In this document: positions 23,926-37,700 of the stretch, piece by piece | How positions within the stretch are numbered: position 1 is the stretch's first letter | Layout of the letters: each line of letters starts with the position of its first letter | From: Corbicula japonica | Taxonomy: Eukaryota; Mollusca; Bivalvia; Venerida; Cyrenidae | Direction of reading: 5' to 3' | Assembly: GCA_038501625.1 (NCBI GenBank) | Contig: JAZAYU010000019.1 | Span: 3,246,501-3,310,500 of the forward strand | DNA: 64,000 nucleotides | Notes under the pieces: generated by a model | Told to the model about the DNA's origin: nothing | Database searches by the model: none | Seen by the model: only the letters and a program-made list of their open reading frames with translations | Translations under genes and position numbers: made by a program

Positions 23926-24065
23926 GCCCAAGGTTATAAAACTGAGCATGGAAACCAGTCTCAAATCTCAAGCATCTGATTGGCTGAAATGGCGTCCAGT
24001 CGCCATTTCAGCCAATCAGATGCTTGAGATTTGAGACTGGTTTCCAATCTCAGTTTTATAACCTC
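23926..24065. mobile_element. Near-perfect 140-bp hairpin MITE
   Basis: Both arms contain GAAACCAGTCTCAAATCTC, AAGCATCTGATTGGCTGAAA and TGGCG, mirrored around a centre at about 24000. The termini AGGTTATAAAACTGAG and CTCAGTTTTATAACCT match. Arms are almost identical, suggesting recent activity or foldback-templated repair. Confidence 0.8.
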
Positions 24066-27000
24066 CAACCCTAATAACTTTGAAAGAAGGCGTACACATA
24101 AGATCAGAATCCGTTCCACTTCTTTCTTATTTAAGTAACTTACGATATTTTATAAGCAAAAAACTGTTTTGGTAATTATCAAAATGTGTTTGACATATAG
24201 TTCCTTTTAAACCTTCATAGGTTTCGTGTCATTTCTTATTAAATAAATAAATAAATAAATAATAAAAAGTATTGCCTTTACAATCTCTGGTGTAGTTCTC
24301 AAACGGTAAATGCAAAATAAAAAGGTAAAAGGCGGTTTAAATTGATGTCAGAGTACTGGACACAATTGCATTCAAATCGGTTCCGAAAAAAAAGGTTTAT
24401 CTTCTAAAAACATTTGCCTTATTAACACTCGTCTATGTGAAAATGTTGGTACTGTTCTTAAGGGAAATGAAAGTGACTTTCATTTATCGATAAGTCGTGA
24501 CTTTCTCACATTATCATCAACGAACAGATCATATTTTGTTGTGTAACTCTTTGTATATGTATTATATCTATAGTTAATCACATTCCTTTGGTCACAATGC
24601 ATTTTATTTGTAAATAAGAATTTAATTATAATGAAAACCATGTACATTCTCATAATGAATAAGAATGTGATAGGATTAAACTACTGCATAATCCGCTTAA
24701 TCTTTTTTTTTCGTGTGAGTGCAATTATTAGTATTTTGTTCTTGTGAAAAGCGTGAATTCAGAACCTCAAATTAACGTGGCCACGTTTTATTGAGTTTCG
24801 TAATAGGATTTAGCTTCGCAGAAATAAACCATAGAGAAACTTCTATTTCGGCTTCTGCGCTAAAAATAGCACCCCGTGAAATAAAATGTTTATTGTGAGA
24901 ATGATGTGATGCTGTACAGACTGCCATAGACAAGACAACAATTTTTGTTTTGTTTGTATTCAATTTTCCAATTATTTTATGCTTTTGTTTGCTTGTTCGA
25001 AGATTGTTGATGCATTGGGCAAAGTGCAATACAAGATGTGCAAATGCTGAAATTATTTCATTTCATCCCTCTGTATTTCTTTTCACTGTTGATTCTTGGA
25101 AGTTTTTTATAATATGATAATAGAATGCTTCTTTAACACGATAAGAAAGATAAATAATATATTTACGATCATATAGTGAGTGAGAATTATTCAGACTGAT
25201 TTTGTCTTATTGTACATTACACTTTGTGGTCCATCTATTCAATGTTTTGAATTTTTACCGATTGTTATCATTGAAAAATATACTAATTTCGTGTATGTTG
25301 TTAGCACTCGACGTGAGCCTTTAACTTAATTAGTAAGCCTGTTCAATTTCAAAATTTGAAGAAGAGATCTCATTTTTTCTTACCGCGAATATAAATCAAC
25401 ACGTTAAACCATGACTGACAAAAAATAGAGTAATATGTTTTTACATGAATTATTTGCAAATTTAATTAAAAAAAACAAACATGGAATAATGGTTGAAAAC
25501 ATAAAAACAATTAATATGAAACAATATAGGTATCCCCCCTTTTTCTTCTTTACCATTGATTTAAACTCAGACAGTGGCGTGAACTACAATTGACTACAAA
25601 TGGAAGTGCTAAAACTCGACCGTCAAAAGTAGCAAGTCACATTTAATTATTTTTTTTCTCCACTGTTATGTAGAGCAGTTACCAACGGATGCCCGGTTTA
25701 TTTAAATATTGAGTTTTACTCCAAGTCCGCATTTTGAACACTTTTTGAATCTATTTTAATACCTGTTAATATGTTAATTTTGTTTTAAGATTGGGTTCTT
25801 CAAATGAACAAATACAATTATGAATATTTTGTCAAGTATTGCATCACAAGTCGCCGGTAAAGAGTGTCTTATTTACCGACAGAAGTATAAGAAACTGGTT
25901 GTTACTGGTTTGAATTCTGTTGCAATTATATCAAAGTACATCAAAACATTCACACACGATTTTTTCAGTTAAGTTGGTTTTTTTTATTATATATTTTGTG
26001 TAGTACATTATTTAAATAAGTTATTTTTGTACAATATGAACCTTTCGTTTTGTTTTCTAAACAATGTTTAACTTTTTGTTCATTTTATTGACTTGATTTT
26101 TAATATTTTTGATACTTTCATTATGTTGTGATTTCTTTTATTTATTCGTTTAGTTAATTCAATATTTTGTTATCAGTGACGGTTTTCCCGCATTTAACAT
26201 GTGATACGGTTTCTTCTCGTTTATTTCAGCTCTATATGATCGTTACATGTACTTCTTTTAGTGACATGTAGGTTTTTAATGCATCAAGAATTTCCTTTGT
26301 TGACCGTGTGTCATAATTGAAAAATACTCAGATTTTGTTGCCGACAGTTTATGAACTTTTGTTCGATTTAGTTATTTTAACATATGTTCAATTTTCGGTT
26401 CTATTTTTACTGCATTATGTTATTTAAGTTAAATTGTAAATTGTCAAATTCTGCGAAACTATTGTTTTAAGACAGTTCCAAATTAAACATAAGTTTTGAG
26501 AAAAGTGACAATATCTGTGATAATGTTCATGTTTAAATTACTAAAAATAAATTTGTTTTGCAAATATATTATTGTTTGATGATATTACAACCTACAGCAA
26601 CTGTATCCAACCTATAGGTAGCCACTTTCAAGATACTTGATCATACAAATATCAACATATAATGTTGCAAACTAGCTCCAGGTTTCACATGTGCCTTAAA
26701 CCGCATCCAATTATTAGTAAAGTAACATGCTGCGACGTTAAAGATCTGCTATAAAAAAAAAGAAAGAAATGTGTCCATAGGACATGGATGCCCCCGCTAT
26801 GCATCGTTATCAGACACTAAAGTGCAATGATGGGAATAATAGCATTTCAGAGACAGTGCTGTGCGAGTAATTATAAGAATATGCATAAATTTGAAGATCA
26901 AGTAAATTATTTGTGTTTGTGGCACTGTTGTCTGCTCATAACGGAAATGTCTGTGAAGATGTTGATGGTAATGGAATGAAAATATTTTAAACAAACATAT

Positions 27001-27240
27001 ATACATGTTTGCATTTTGCAACCTAAGCTTTTATTTCTCCTTCAAAACAATTACATTTTTCAGCAATAAGTTATCATTTTTTATTTATGGCAAGTGTTAA
27101 AAACCAAGGGGTAAGTTAACTATTAAAAATTTAGAATCCCTGATAATAAGACCATCCCAATATTAAGAAAACTTTTTAAAGGGGTACTGGTGTTTTAGCA
27201 AGGTTCAACAGCACACCAATAATTATTGTTCACTAACATC
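24066..27240. other. AT-rich gene-free stretch
   Basis: About 3.2 kb without a supported gene. A (TAAA)n microsatellite lies at about 24239-24262. Short frames on the minus strand at 24772-25029 and 26797-27021 lack recognisable domains and start methionines with context. Confidence 0.4.
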
Positions 27241-27249
27241 ACAATTATG

Positions 27250-28035
27250 TACTTTTTAAGGAACAACAGGCATGGGTATTGTAAGTGACACACCACCTTG
27301 TCATAGTGATCATTTGTGCAAAGTTATTTTGAAATCCCTCAATTCATAACGAAGTTATAGCCCGGACAAGAAAATTATATTTTTAGTAACAGTTACCTTG
27401 ACCTTGGACCAAAAGGCATGGGTATTGTACGTGACACACCGTCTTGTCATGATGGATATTTGTGCAAGGTTATTTTGAAATCCCTCCATTCATAAAGAAA
27501 TTACAGCCCGGACAAGAAAATTCTATTTTTAGTAACAGTGACCTTGACCTTGGACCAACAGGCTTGGGTATTGTACGCGACACACCGCATTGTCATGGTG
27601 AACATTTGTGCCAAGTTATTTTGAAATCACTCCATTCATAACAAAGTTACAGCCCGGACAAGAAAATTCTATTTTTAGTAACAGTGACCTTGACCTAAAC
27701 CTACAGGCATGGGTATTGTACGCGACACACCGTCTCGATATGGTGAACATTTATACCAAGTTATTTTGAAATCCAATAAGAAATAACGAAGTTACAGCCC
27801 AGACAAGAAAATTCTATTTTTAGAAACAGTGACCCTGACCTCGGACCTTCGGGCATTGTACACGACATACCGTCTTGATATGGTGAACATTTATACCAAG
27901 TATTTTAAAATCCAATAAGAAATAACAAAGTTACTGAGCGGACACGATTTTCGAACATACACACACACTGACATACTGACACACGGACAGGGTGAACACT
28001 ATATGCCCTTTCGTCATTTCATGGCGGGGGGCATA
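27250..28035 (+). repeat. Five units of about 146 bp with TGACCTTGACCT cores
   Basis: Units begin GGCATGGGTATTGTA (about 27268, 27414, 27561, 27707, and a shortened one at 27851) and contain GACACACCG, GTTATTTTGAAATCC, AGCCCGGACAAGAAAATTCT, TTTTTAGTAACAGTGACC and TTGACCTTGGACC. The last unit runs into a tail with ACACACTGACA, GGACAGGGTGAAC and GGCGGGGGGCATAAA. This layout is common among bivalve dispersed repeats. Recent units differ by few substitutions. Confidence 0.75.
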
Positions 28036-28605
28036 AAAATATTGCGCATAGTGGATGGAAAACAAAGACGGTGAATAAAAAAACGACTTTGCAAGCATTT
28101 GACAATGCACTCAAACTGCTGGAATAAGGCCTATTAATATACACAAGCAGCTTAACAATTAAGGCTTTACCGACGTTAGTCGATATTTTTACTGGCGTAA
28201 ACCTAATTTTATAGCGAAGGGTCTGTATCTGCGGATTTCGGAAGAAATGGTTTCAGTCAGGTCCGACACCACTTGCCGTTTACACGACTAGCCAGAAGTC
28301 TTTAGTCCTTTAAGTTCGGACTAGTTAAATATCTGTTCAGTTACCGAGATTTTAGTTTTCTGTTAGTTATGTCCAAGCTATTCAACTGCCCACATAAATT
28401 TTTCACAAATGTAATTGAAGACAACAACAATACTCCTGGTTTCTATAAACCTATTTAAAATCAAGTTATTTATCAGACATTAACAGTTTCACACAACTAC
28501 AATATATAACATAAATTTACAAGTAATGTCAAATACAAATTGGCTTAATTATCTTCCAAAAGAGTGTTATAAATGTACAGTGACTTGATGAATTCAGTAA
28601 TAAAT

Positions 28606-28856
28606 GGGGCGCGCCACGGGAAAAGGTACCTTCGGTCGTATTTTGTGACATTTTAGTTGTTACTATATTTAGAAAGAACTTACAACTATATATAAATTTC
28701 TCATAAATATCAAGTGCTTTTCTTTCACATTTTGACAATAAAATAGTATTTTAAACGCAAAATGCATAATAATTAATGTCGTTTGCTCAACTTTATGACG
28801 TCATTTCAAGGATTGACGTCAACTGTCCGAAGGTACCTTTTCCCGTGTTGCGCCCC
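28606..28856. mobile_element. 251-bp TIR MITE, copy 1
   Basis: Terminal inverted repeats of about 30 bp: left GGGGCGCGCCACGGGAAAAG then GTACCTTCGG, right the complement with one G/T change. The same element lies inverted at 39309-39559 and is also 251 bp long. Both contain GACGTCATTTCAAGGATTGA or its complement. Confidence 0.8.
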
Positions 28857-29819
28857 AAAATACTTTTCTAACTTCCACAGGAGGAGAATTCTGCTATAGT
28901 CAAAAATATCCAGAAGTGTTTAACTCGGCTAAGTTCACAAATGAAGATTCTTATAAAATATATCTGTCCAAATTTTAAAGTTCCGAAGTGTAGCATGTTC
29001 AACAAGGCAGTCGGAACGACAGTAATATCCCCCGCCACATGCAGGAATGTTGGAAAGGTTATGGATGCTTAAACTGCAAATTAACAAATACACTCAACAA
29101 AAGTTCTAATTGGTCATCAATTGTATATGTTTACAATGTATGCTAGTTTCGTTTCCTCACTACGTCAAGAGAGGATGTAGAAAGACATGTTTTGTCTTGA
29201 AATCAATTATTTAATGTCTTTTTAATTTTTATTGATTGTTTACTTAAATGTATCCAATACCATTTACTTACACCGCAGTGTCGAAATTAGAACAGTCTTT
29301 AATTGAAAGGAGGTAATTTTAAAATTGGATACTTTGAAGGGGATTCATTTAAACAAATGTGTTGTTGATTAATAAGGTTTTATGTTTTTCCTACTAATGA
29401 GGGGTCTTATTAAAACAAAACAAGAAATAAAGAGCAAATTTATGTTTGCTTGACCTTTTTATGCAAGAAATGCATTTTTAGCAAAATTAGGGATAACTCT
29501 CGCCAAACTGTTCCAAAGACAATTATTACAAGATACAAGCTTAAGTTGAAGACTGTCACAAATAAAGAGTGAAATCAATGTCTTTATAATAAAAACATAC
29601 GGATAAAAAGTGACCAATTAGAACTTTGGGTGAGTGTATATCTCCAGCAGTGTAACTAGTGGAACAAGCAATGATGAAATAACTTAAAAATATTATTCTG
29701 TTTCCCTTTTCACGACCATTCGAAATGTGGTTTTAGAAGTCATTTAGCACAAAAAGGATAAGCAATGCATGCAAAAGATCTGAGTTACAGGTTAATTTAC
29801 AGCAATCTCAGATTATTAT

Positions 29820-30475
29820 GATGAAAAATATTGAAACTGGAGTTATCATTCTTGGTTTCACAGATGGCGTTGTTCATGCTGATGATATATTTCAAGTATG
29901 AAGTGAGTAGGACAAGTACTTTTAAAGTTATAGACAACATTAAGTTTCATATTAAAGTTCATATTAAAGTCATTTGAAAGGGGAATAACTAAAAAAAAAT
30001 GAAACTGGAGTTATCATTCTTGTTGTCACAGATGGCGTTGTTCATGCAGATGATATATTCTAAGTATTAAGTTAATAGGAAAAGTACTTTCAAAGTTATA
30101 GGCAACATTAAGTTTCATATTAAAGTTCCATTTTAAAGTCATTTCAAAGGGGCATAACTAAAAAAATACTGAAACAGGAGTTATCATTCTTGTTGACACA
30201 GATGGCGTTGTTCATGCAGATGATATATTTCAAGTATGAAGTGAATAGGACAAGTACTTTCAAAGTATTTTGCAACATTAAGTTTCATATTAAAGTTCCA
30301 TATTAATGTCATTTGAAAGGGGCATTACTCAAAAAATACTGAAACAGGAGTTATCATTCTTGTTGTCACAGATGGGGTTGTTCATGCAGATGATATATTC
30401 CAAGTATTAAGTTAATAGGACAAGTACTTTCAAAGTTATTGGCAACATTAAGTTTCATATTAAAGTTGGGGGACT
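29820..30475 (+). repeat. Four units of about 170 bp
   Basis: Units begin GAAACTGGAGTTATCATTCT (29832, 30001, 30171, 30341) and share GATGGCGTTGTTCATGC, GATGATATATT, CAAGTACTTTCAAAGTTAT, AACATTAAGTTTCATATTAA and GGGGCATAACT. The array is followed by a GACGACGGCACTGCCGACGA-type GC-rich tail, seen in related bivalve repeats. Confidence 0.8.
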
Positions 30476-30649
30476 ACCGGACGACGGCACTGCCGACGAC
30501 GACGACATCGCCGGACAATAGGATCCCTATGTGTCTACCTGCTATCGCAGGCTACACAATAAAATGAAATGAGTAGCCGACTCTATTTATTCTATATGTT
30601 GTTTTCATTCCATACTACAGGCTAGGGTTGCACATAAACTAACTTCAAG

Positions 30650-31480
30650 CCAAATATCATCAAATTACATCATCTTAGCGCCAGTTATTGGACAGAAACT
30701 TCTTTCTTTTCTGTGTGGAAACGGTTTTTCTAACATTAGTAACAGTGACCTTGATCTTAACCCAAATGACCCCAAATCAAATCCTTAGGTCGTAATGCAA
30801 ATTTGCAATATCCAATAGTTTAGCAAAGATTAGTTTATCCAAACTGAAAAAAATTGACCAGAAACTGTTTTACTTTTTTTAGTCACAGTGACCTTGACCC
30901 AATTGGCCCCAAATCCAATCACAAGCTATGTTTGCTCAAATACTACATATAAACAAAATTTCAGCAAAATATCTCCATTTAAACACAAATTATTTATCAG
31001 AAACTGTTTAGTGATAGCAACATTGACCGGACTGGCCCCAAATCCTATCCCAAGCTTGCTCTATTTAAAGATTCAACAAGATTGATGGATCAAAACTAAA
31101 GTTATTGAGCAGAAACTGTTTTTTCTATTTTTAGTAACACTGACCTTGACTTTGACGCGACCGGTCCCAAATCCAACCACAAGCTATGTTTTCATGCAAT
31201 CTTGCTATATCCAAAGTTTCAGCAAAATTGGTTTATATTAACTAAAGTTATTGACAAGAAACATTTTCAATCTTTAAATAGTGACCTTGACCCGACTGGC
31301 CCCTCGTCTAATCTCAAGCTAAATTTGCACTTAAACTATCTACAAAACAATTTTATTAAAATACCTCCATTGTAACGCGAATTATTTAGAAGAAACTGTT
31401 TTTCTTTGATACTTAACAGTAACATTAACCCAACTGGCCCCCAATCCAAACCAAAGCTTGGGGATAGTTTAAGTTTATAG
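30650..31480 (+). repeat. Degenerate repeats of about 130-150 bp with GTGACCTTGACCC cores
   Basis: About six units are recognisable by CAGAAACTGTTTT, GTGACCTTGACC, GGCCCCAAATCCAATC and AAGCTATGTTTGC words. They are older than the 27-28 kb array. Confidence 0.6.
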
Positions 31481-33167
31481 CCCGGTCAAAGTCAAGGTCA
31501 GTGTTACTAAAATAGAATTGTAAAGGAATTGTCTTGCAACCATTTTCACCAGAGTTATGGTCCTTTTTAATGTAAGATTATAAAATTGTGTGGCACTTAC
31601 TCCCCATTTACTGGTCAAGATGAACACATGTTTTTAATACCGGATACACAATTTTGTTACAAATCTGCAGCAATGGGGGCCTTGCCCTGAAGATTTTTCA
31701 CTCAAACTTAACTTTGGCTATAACTTGGCTATTTCTTAATTCATATTCACATCCTACGATCATCTTCACATCCTACTTGATCATCTGCGCAAGTTTTAAA
31801 AAAATCCACCTGACGATGAGTTCATGAGGAGTTGATACCACAAGGTTTGGAGGACATACATACAGACGGACATACGGCCAAGTGCAACTCTAATATGCCT
31901 ACCACTTCGTGGGGGAATAAAAAAGGGCACTACTCCATCAACATGCAACCTTGACCTAAAGATTTAAAATGTTTAATTGAAGGTCAGCATGATCTTGACC
32001 TTTTAAATCGAAAATCTAAAATTTCAGACAAACCTCGATGATGTTATAAACCAGTCTTGGCTATTGATTGTTGGGACCTTGACATTTAGTGACAGCAGGT
32101 CAAACCCCGCCTCTAGTATTTAACTGTAAACAAATCACCGGCTGAAATCTTCAACAATATGACCACAGAATCAATAAGGTTCATTTATTGACCCAATCTC
32201 CTTCGCAGAGTTGTCGTTCCTTACACTCACTTTACATCTCTGCAAAAGGCTCAATGTCAAGATTTTAGACCAAACTCGACAGTCTTATTTTATACAGACA
32301 TAATTATGAATTTGAAAGCTTGAGGTAAAACAAATGATAGAAATTTTCACTATCTTTCATTAAAATCGAAGAAAGCCAAACTATTGTAAATGTAATTGGT
32401 GAACTATTTCTTTAGGTTAAAATAAAGTAGTTGAAAGAAGTCCCAGCCTATAACAGAGGTGAATGTAATGAGCCGATAGTGTAAGAGAGTGTTATTGACC
32501 ATGAGTAATCAACCTTCCAAGTTCTTGATTGGAAACTTATTTCAATTGAAGGTCACTGTGACCTTGACCTTTTGAAACCAAACAATAAGGGTAGACTACT
32601 AGACTTCCTTTATCTGATCAGAAACTCAAAGGTTAACAAACAGATGGACAACATATGCTGCAATATTTTTCCACTGGGGAAAAAAACAAACACTGATCAT
32701 AAGTTTTTATACAACATATTTATTAGGTTGTATTCTTTATATACGGTAATTTACAAACAGATACATGCATCTAAGCAAAAAAGTTCATAAATAATTACTA
32801 TAATTGCTCGTAGTTTATAATGTGTAGTTAGTGAGCTGGGCATCTCTGATATATCAATGATGTTCACATGTATAATGTTTTCAATCGAGCACTGACTTAC
32901 AGCACTATTATGATTATGTACATTTACTTAAGTTTTTCAACAAACTACCTATATATATCCGAGAATTACTTCATACTTTCGCAGTTTTCATTGATACTGG
33001 TAATTTCACGGTTAAATTTGCTGGAACTACTTTATTAGATCTTCACAGAAAATGCATAGAAATCATGCCAAAATTGCATTTCAACTTGGCAAAACTGGAA
33101 AATGATCGTTAATGGTTTCAGTGAAATACTATGTGGCTATGCTTCCTGTGAGAATACTAGTTTCGGA
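31481..33167. other. Repeat-derived and AT-rich stretch without gene
   Basis: The part to about 31920 is another repeat tail (TCAAGGTCAGTGTTAC, ACATACATACAGACGGACAT, TTCGTGGGGGAATAAA). A single GTCACTGTGACCTTGACCTT occurs at about 32551-32571. No coding frame is supported. Confidence 0.4.
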
Positions 33168-33290
33168 ATTCACTGGAGACCAGTCTTAAATCTCAAGCAT
33201 CTGATTGGCTGTAATGAAGACTAGTTTCCATTTCAGCTTATCAATGCTTGAGGTTTGAGACTGGTCTCCAGTTTTAGTTCCTTGATTTTG
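33168..33290. mobile_element. Hairpin MITE, older copy
   Basis: GGAGACCAGTCTTAAATCTC and AAGCATCTGATTGGCTG on the left and mirrored AATGCTTGAGGTTTGAGACT and GGTCTCCAG on the right. Arms differ at several sites. A run of about 17 C follows directly. Confidence 0.65.
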
Positions 33291-33519
33291 CCCCCCCCCC
33301 CCCCCCAATCCTCACACATCTACATAAATTTTCTTATCAGCAAAACAGTTAATAATTCAAATATCCTGCTTCTTTGTTCATTAGTTAAAGATCTAATGTA
33401 AACATGAACAATAATGAAACTTAATAACTCTAATTACTTCTTTGTAATTTGGTTCAATAAAGCATGGTGTTGTTCTATAAACTGACAATTAACTCTATAA
33501 ATCACTTCAAAAAAGGGTT

Positions 33520-33660
33520 GAAGGTTATTAAGCTGAGATTGGAAACCAGTCTCAAATCTCAAGCATCTGATTGGCTGAAATGGCGACTGGTCGCCATTTC
33601 AGCCAATCAGATGCTTGAGATTTGAGACTGGTTTCCATGCTTAGTTTTATAACCTTGGGC
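33520..33660. mobile_element. Near-perfect 141-bp hairpin MITE
   Basis: Arms carry GAAACCAGTCTCAAATCTC, AAGCATCTGATTGGCTGAAA and TGGCGA, mirrored around GGCGACTGGTCGCC at about 33590. Right end AGTTTTATAACCTTGGGC matches the family termini. Confidence 0.8.
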
Positions 33661-34374
33661 ACAGATCTCATAAAAATCATAAATAAATGTATGCTGTCCA
33701 TTTCTTTACTCATACACTGCATATATACAGGTAATGACGGAGCCAAAACTGTTTATTGTAAACAGAAGAACAAAGTTGTCAGTGGAGACAATGGCTAGAT
33801 TATACTCGTAACACACAGCTCAAGTTTATATTTTATATATACCTGTAATAATAATGCTATACCCATATAAAAGTGATTCAACATAACTGAAAGAATTTGA
33901 TTTCTCTTGTTTAAGAATCCAATAATTTTGACAACAACATACAAACTGATCTGATAACATACTACTAGACAACACTCCAACATTTCATTTTATATGAATT
34001 TTTTTATATTCTGGTATTAATAATGCCAATAAAAACAAAAATTGTATGAACCTAAACCCTGCCAGCCTAATAACTAACATGGTGTATCAATTACAAGGCT
34101 TGAAGGTAGAAAATTATGTCTTTTTCATTCCTTGAAATAAAGCTGATTAAGAATTCCCCTTACATGTCATTAAACTTGCCTATTACTTTGAACATTTGGG
34201 ATATTAGCTCAAAACAGAACTAACAAATAAACCATGAAATCTCGTATCATTTCAGATGTTTTACCCTTACTCCACAGGACATGCCTTTTTTCCCCCACAC
34301 TGTAGATGCACATCAGGTGGCACATATTTGCTTTTAAATTTATTTGGTTATTTCCTGACCAGGAAGCAAACAGA

Positions 34375-34440
34375 AGGCTGATCTGGATCTACTCGGGTTG
34401 TCAATGTGATAAAAGGCGCATACATGCAGTAAAGTGTTAA
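34375..34440 (-). repeat. Fragment of the piggyBac-like MITE
   Basis: GGCTGATCTGGATCTAC followed by a TAAAAGGCGCATACATGC run matches one end of the TTAA family, heavily decayed. Confidence 0.4.
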
Positions 34441-34796
34441 GCAGAACAACAAAATTTTTCGGCAATTTTTTTTTCAGAATTTGATAAAATTAGTCTTTGA
34501 AATCATACCATTCAGTTACAATTAACAACTAAGAAACAGAAAGGATGGGATAGATTACCCTATGAAAATTCAACAGCAAATTTAATTGATTGCTCTAACT
34601 TTTGTACACATGTTTTAAGATTAAAATGTACAAGAACTGTTTTTTTAGTTTTATGCCAGTTTGAATTGATTTTCAGTACCTAATTTCAATACTCAAATCA
34701 ACATGAAGGAGCTTTCAGTTTCTTCACCATTTGATGTGTTCCATCAAAGTATTCACTGGAATAACACTAAAAGCAGAAGTTATAACGTGTAGCACT

Positions 34797-37700
34797 TTAT
34801 AACTTCCAGAGCATAGCAATGGCTTGTGTAATACCAACATCATTGTAGTTAAAATGCAGAAGTCCAGCAAAAGCCACAATAGAGATGGCATACCATAGCT
34901 TGTGGATAAATGGTAAGAACTTCTGAAGGTAATCTGATAAAACGTGGTCAAACGCCCTGAAAAATACAAAAGTAATACTAAGCCTGCTATATTGATGTAA
35001 TGGATAAATTTGCCTTTCTTTCGATCAGTTCAAAACATAGAAATACATTTTTCCATTCAGAAGAACAGAAGTGGGATAATGCATCAGTTATGATCTAGAA
35101 AATGCAGGTTTGAGTCCCACCAGGAATATGGTTTTTCTACAATTGTACACCAAAGAATCAGTCAGTCTGGCAAACTGGAACTTCATGTTAACCCTTTCCT
35201 GTATAGATACGCATTTTTACGCATGTGTGACCAGTGTAGATCCAGATCAGCCGGCACATCCGTGTCGTCTGATCTGGATCTGCACTGGTGGCATTTTGGT
35301 CAGAAATAACCTAATGAATCAAAAAGCGAACAGTTTAGATCCTGATCAGACGGCACGGATGTGCCGGCTGATCTTGATCTAAACTGTTCGCCCTAGCTAT
35401 AAAGGTGTGTCTGTACGGGAAAGGGTTAATGCACAAAGCACACAGAGTCAGGCATATTTGGACAGAATGCCAATCTTTTCAGTATACAACGTCAAACAGT
35501 CAGAATGCGCCTATATCTTTACACACAAAGCAACCAAGAGTCAGTCTTACTCTTTGGCTATCTCTTTAGTGGACAAAGAAACCATAGGGTCAGTCATAAA
35601 GCAATCTGATTAAAATCATCTCCTGAAAACCGCTATGCTATCAGGATCTGATGAAGAGTAACTGAAACGTGATTTTATCACTAACTCTTTGAACCAATTA
35701 GAAAATCTTGACATGCTTGAAATGCCTACAAAATCGCAAAAGTGAAAGTCAACATAATTTTTTAAATCATTGAAAGTGTTTACAGCCTACTTAAGACATA
35801 TTTTACTGAAGATATATGTGTTCATGTTGTACTGCATTCATTTCTAAAGTAATGACATCTTCAGATCATTTTGCCAATGTTATAAATAATTCTTCCTGTG
35901 TTCACAATTTCTAAAAATAGTAATCGGGGATAACCGTTATTGCTTATGTACGGTGTCTGCGGGCCGTCATCAGATGTAACAGTTTGTAAGATCTGACTTT
36001 AAATAGTGAGGTTGATCATACAGGTACTCTATGATTTTCTCTTTTGTGCATAATGCAACCATAGGGTCAGTCATACGGGTACTCTATTACTTTCTCTTTA
36101 GTGCACAACGCAACCATAGGGTCAGTCATATAAGTTCTCTATTACTTTCTCTTTAGTGCAAAAAGCAACTATAGGGTCAGTCATACAGGTATTATATTAC
36201 TTTCTCTTAGTGCACAACGCAACCATGGGGTCAGTCATACAGGTACTCTATTACTTTCTCTTTACTGCACAGTGCAACCATAGGGTCAGTCATATAGGTA
36301 CTTTATTACTTTCTCTTAGTGAACAACGCTTAGTGCACAACGCAACCATAGGGTCAATCATAAAGGTACTCTATTACTTTCTCTTTACTGCACAGTGCAA
36401 CCATAGGGTCAGTCATACAGGTACTCTATGATTTTTTCTTGAGTGCACAATGCAACCATAGGGTCAGTCATACAGGTACTCTATTACTTTCTCTTTAGTG
36501 TACAATGCAATCATAGGGTCAGTCATACAGGTACTCTATGATTTTCTCTTTAGTGCACAAGGCATCCATAGGGTCAGTCATACAGGTACTCTATGACTTT
36601 CTCTTTAGTGCACAACGCAACCATAGGGTCAGTCATACAGGTACTCTATGATTTTCTCTTTAGTGCACAACACAACTATATGGTCAGTCATACATTTACT
36701 TTATGACTTTCTCTTGAGTGCACAATGCAACTATAAGGTCAGTCATACAGGTACTCTATGATTTTCTCTTTAGTGCACAACGCAATCATAGGGTCAGTCA
36801 TACAGGTACTCTATGACTTTCTCTTTAGTGGACAATGCAACCATAGGGTCAGTCATACAGGTACTCTATGACTTTCTCTTTAGTGCACAACGCAATCATA
36901 GGGTCAGTCATACAGGTACTTTATGACTTTCTCTTTAGTGCACAACGCAACCATAGGGTCAGTCATACAGGTACAAATGTACTCTATGATTTTCTCTTTA
37001 GAGCACAACGCAACTATAAGGTCAGTCATACAGGTACTCTATGACTTTCTCTTTAGTGGACAAAGCAACCATAGGGTCAGTCATACAGGTACTCTATGAC
37101 TTTCTCTTTAGTGGACAAAGCAACTATAGGGTCAGTCATACAGGTACTCTATGACTTTCTCTTTAGTGGACAAAGCAACTATAGGGTCAGTCATACAGGT
37201 ACTCTATGACTTTCTCTTTAGTGGACAAAGCAACTATAGGGTAAGTCATACAGGTACTCTATGACTTTCTCTTTAGTGCACAACGCAACCATAGGGTCAG
37301 TCATACAGGTACAAATGTACTCTATGATTTTCTCTTTAGAGCACAACGCAACTATAAGGTCAGTCATACAGGTACTCTATGACTTTCTCTTTAGTGGACA
37401 AAGCAACCATAGGGTCAGTCATACAGGTACTCTATGACTTTCTCTTAAGCGGACAAAGCAACCATAGGGTCAGTCATACAGGTACTCTATGACTTTCTCT
37501 TTAGTGGACAAAGCAACCATAGGGTCAGTCATACAGGTACTCTATGACTTTCTCTTTAGTGGACAAAGCAACCATAGGGTCAGTCATACAGGTACTCTAT
37601 GACTTTCTCTTTAGTGCACAACGCAACCATAGGGTCAGTCATACAGGTACTCTATGACTTTCTCTTTAGTGGACAAAGCAACCATAGGGTCAGTCATACA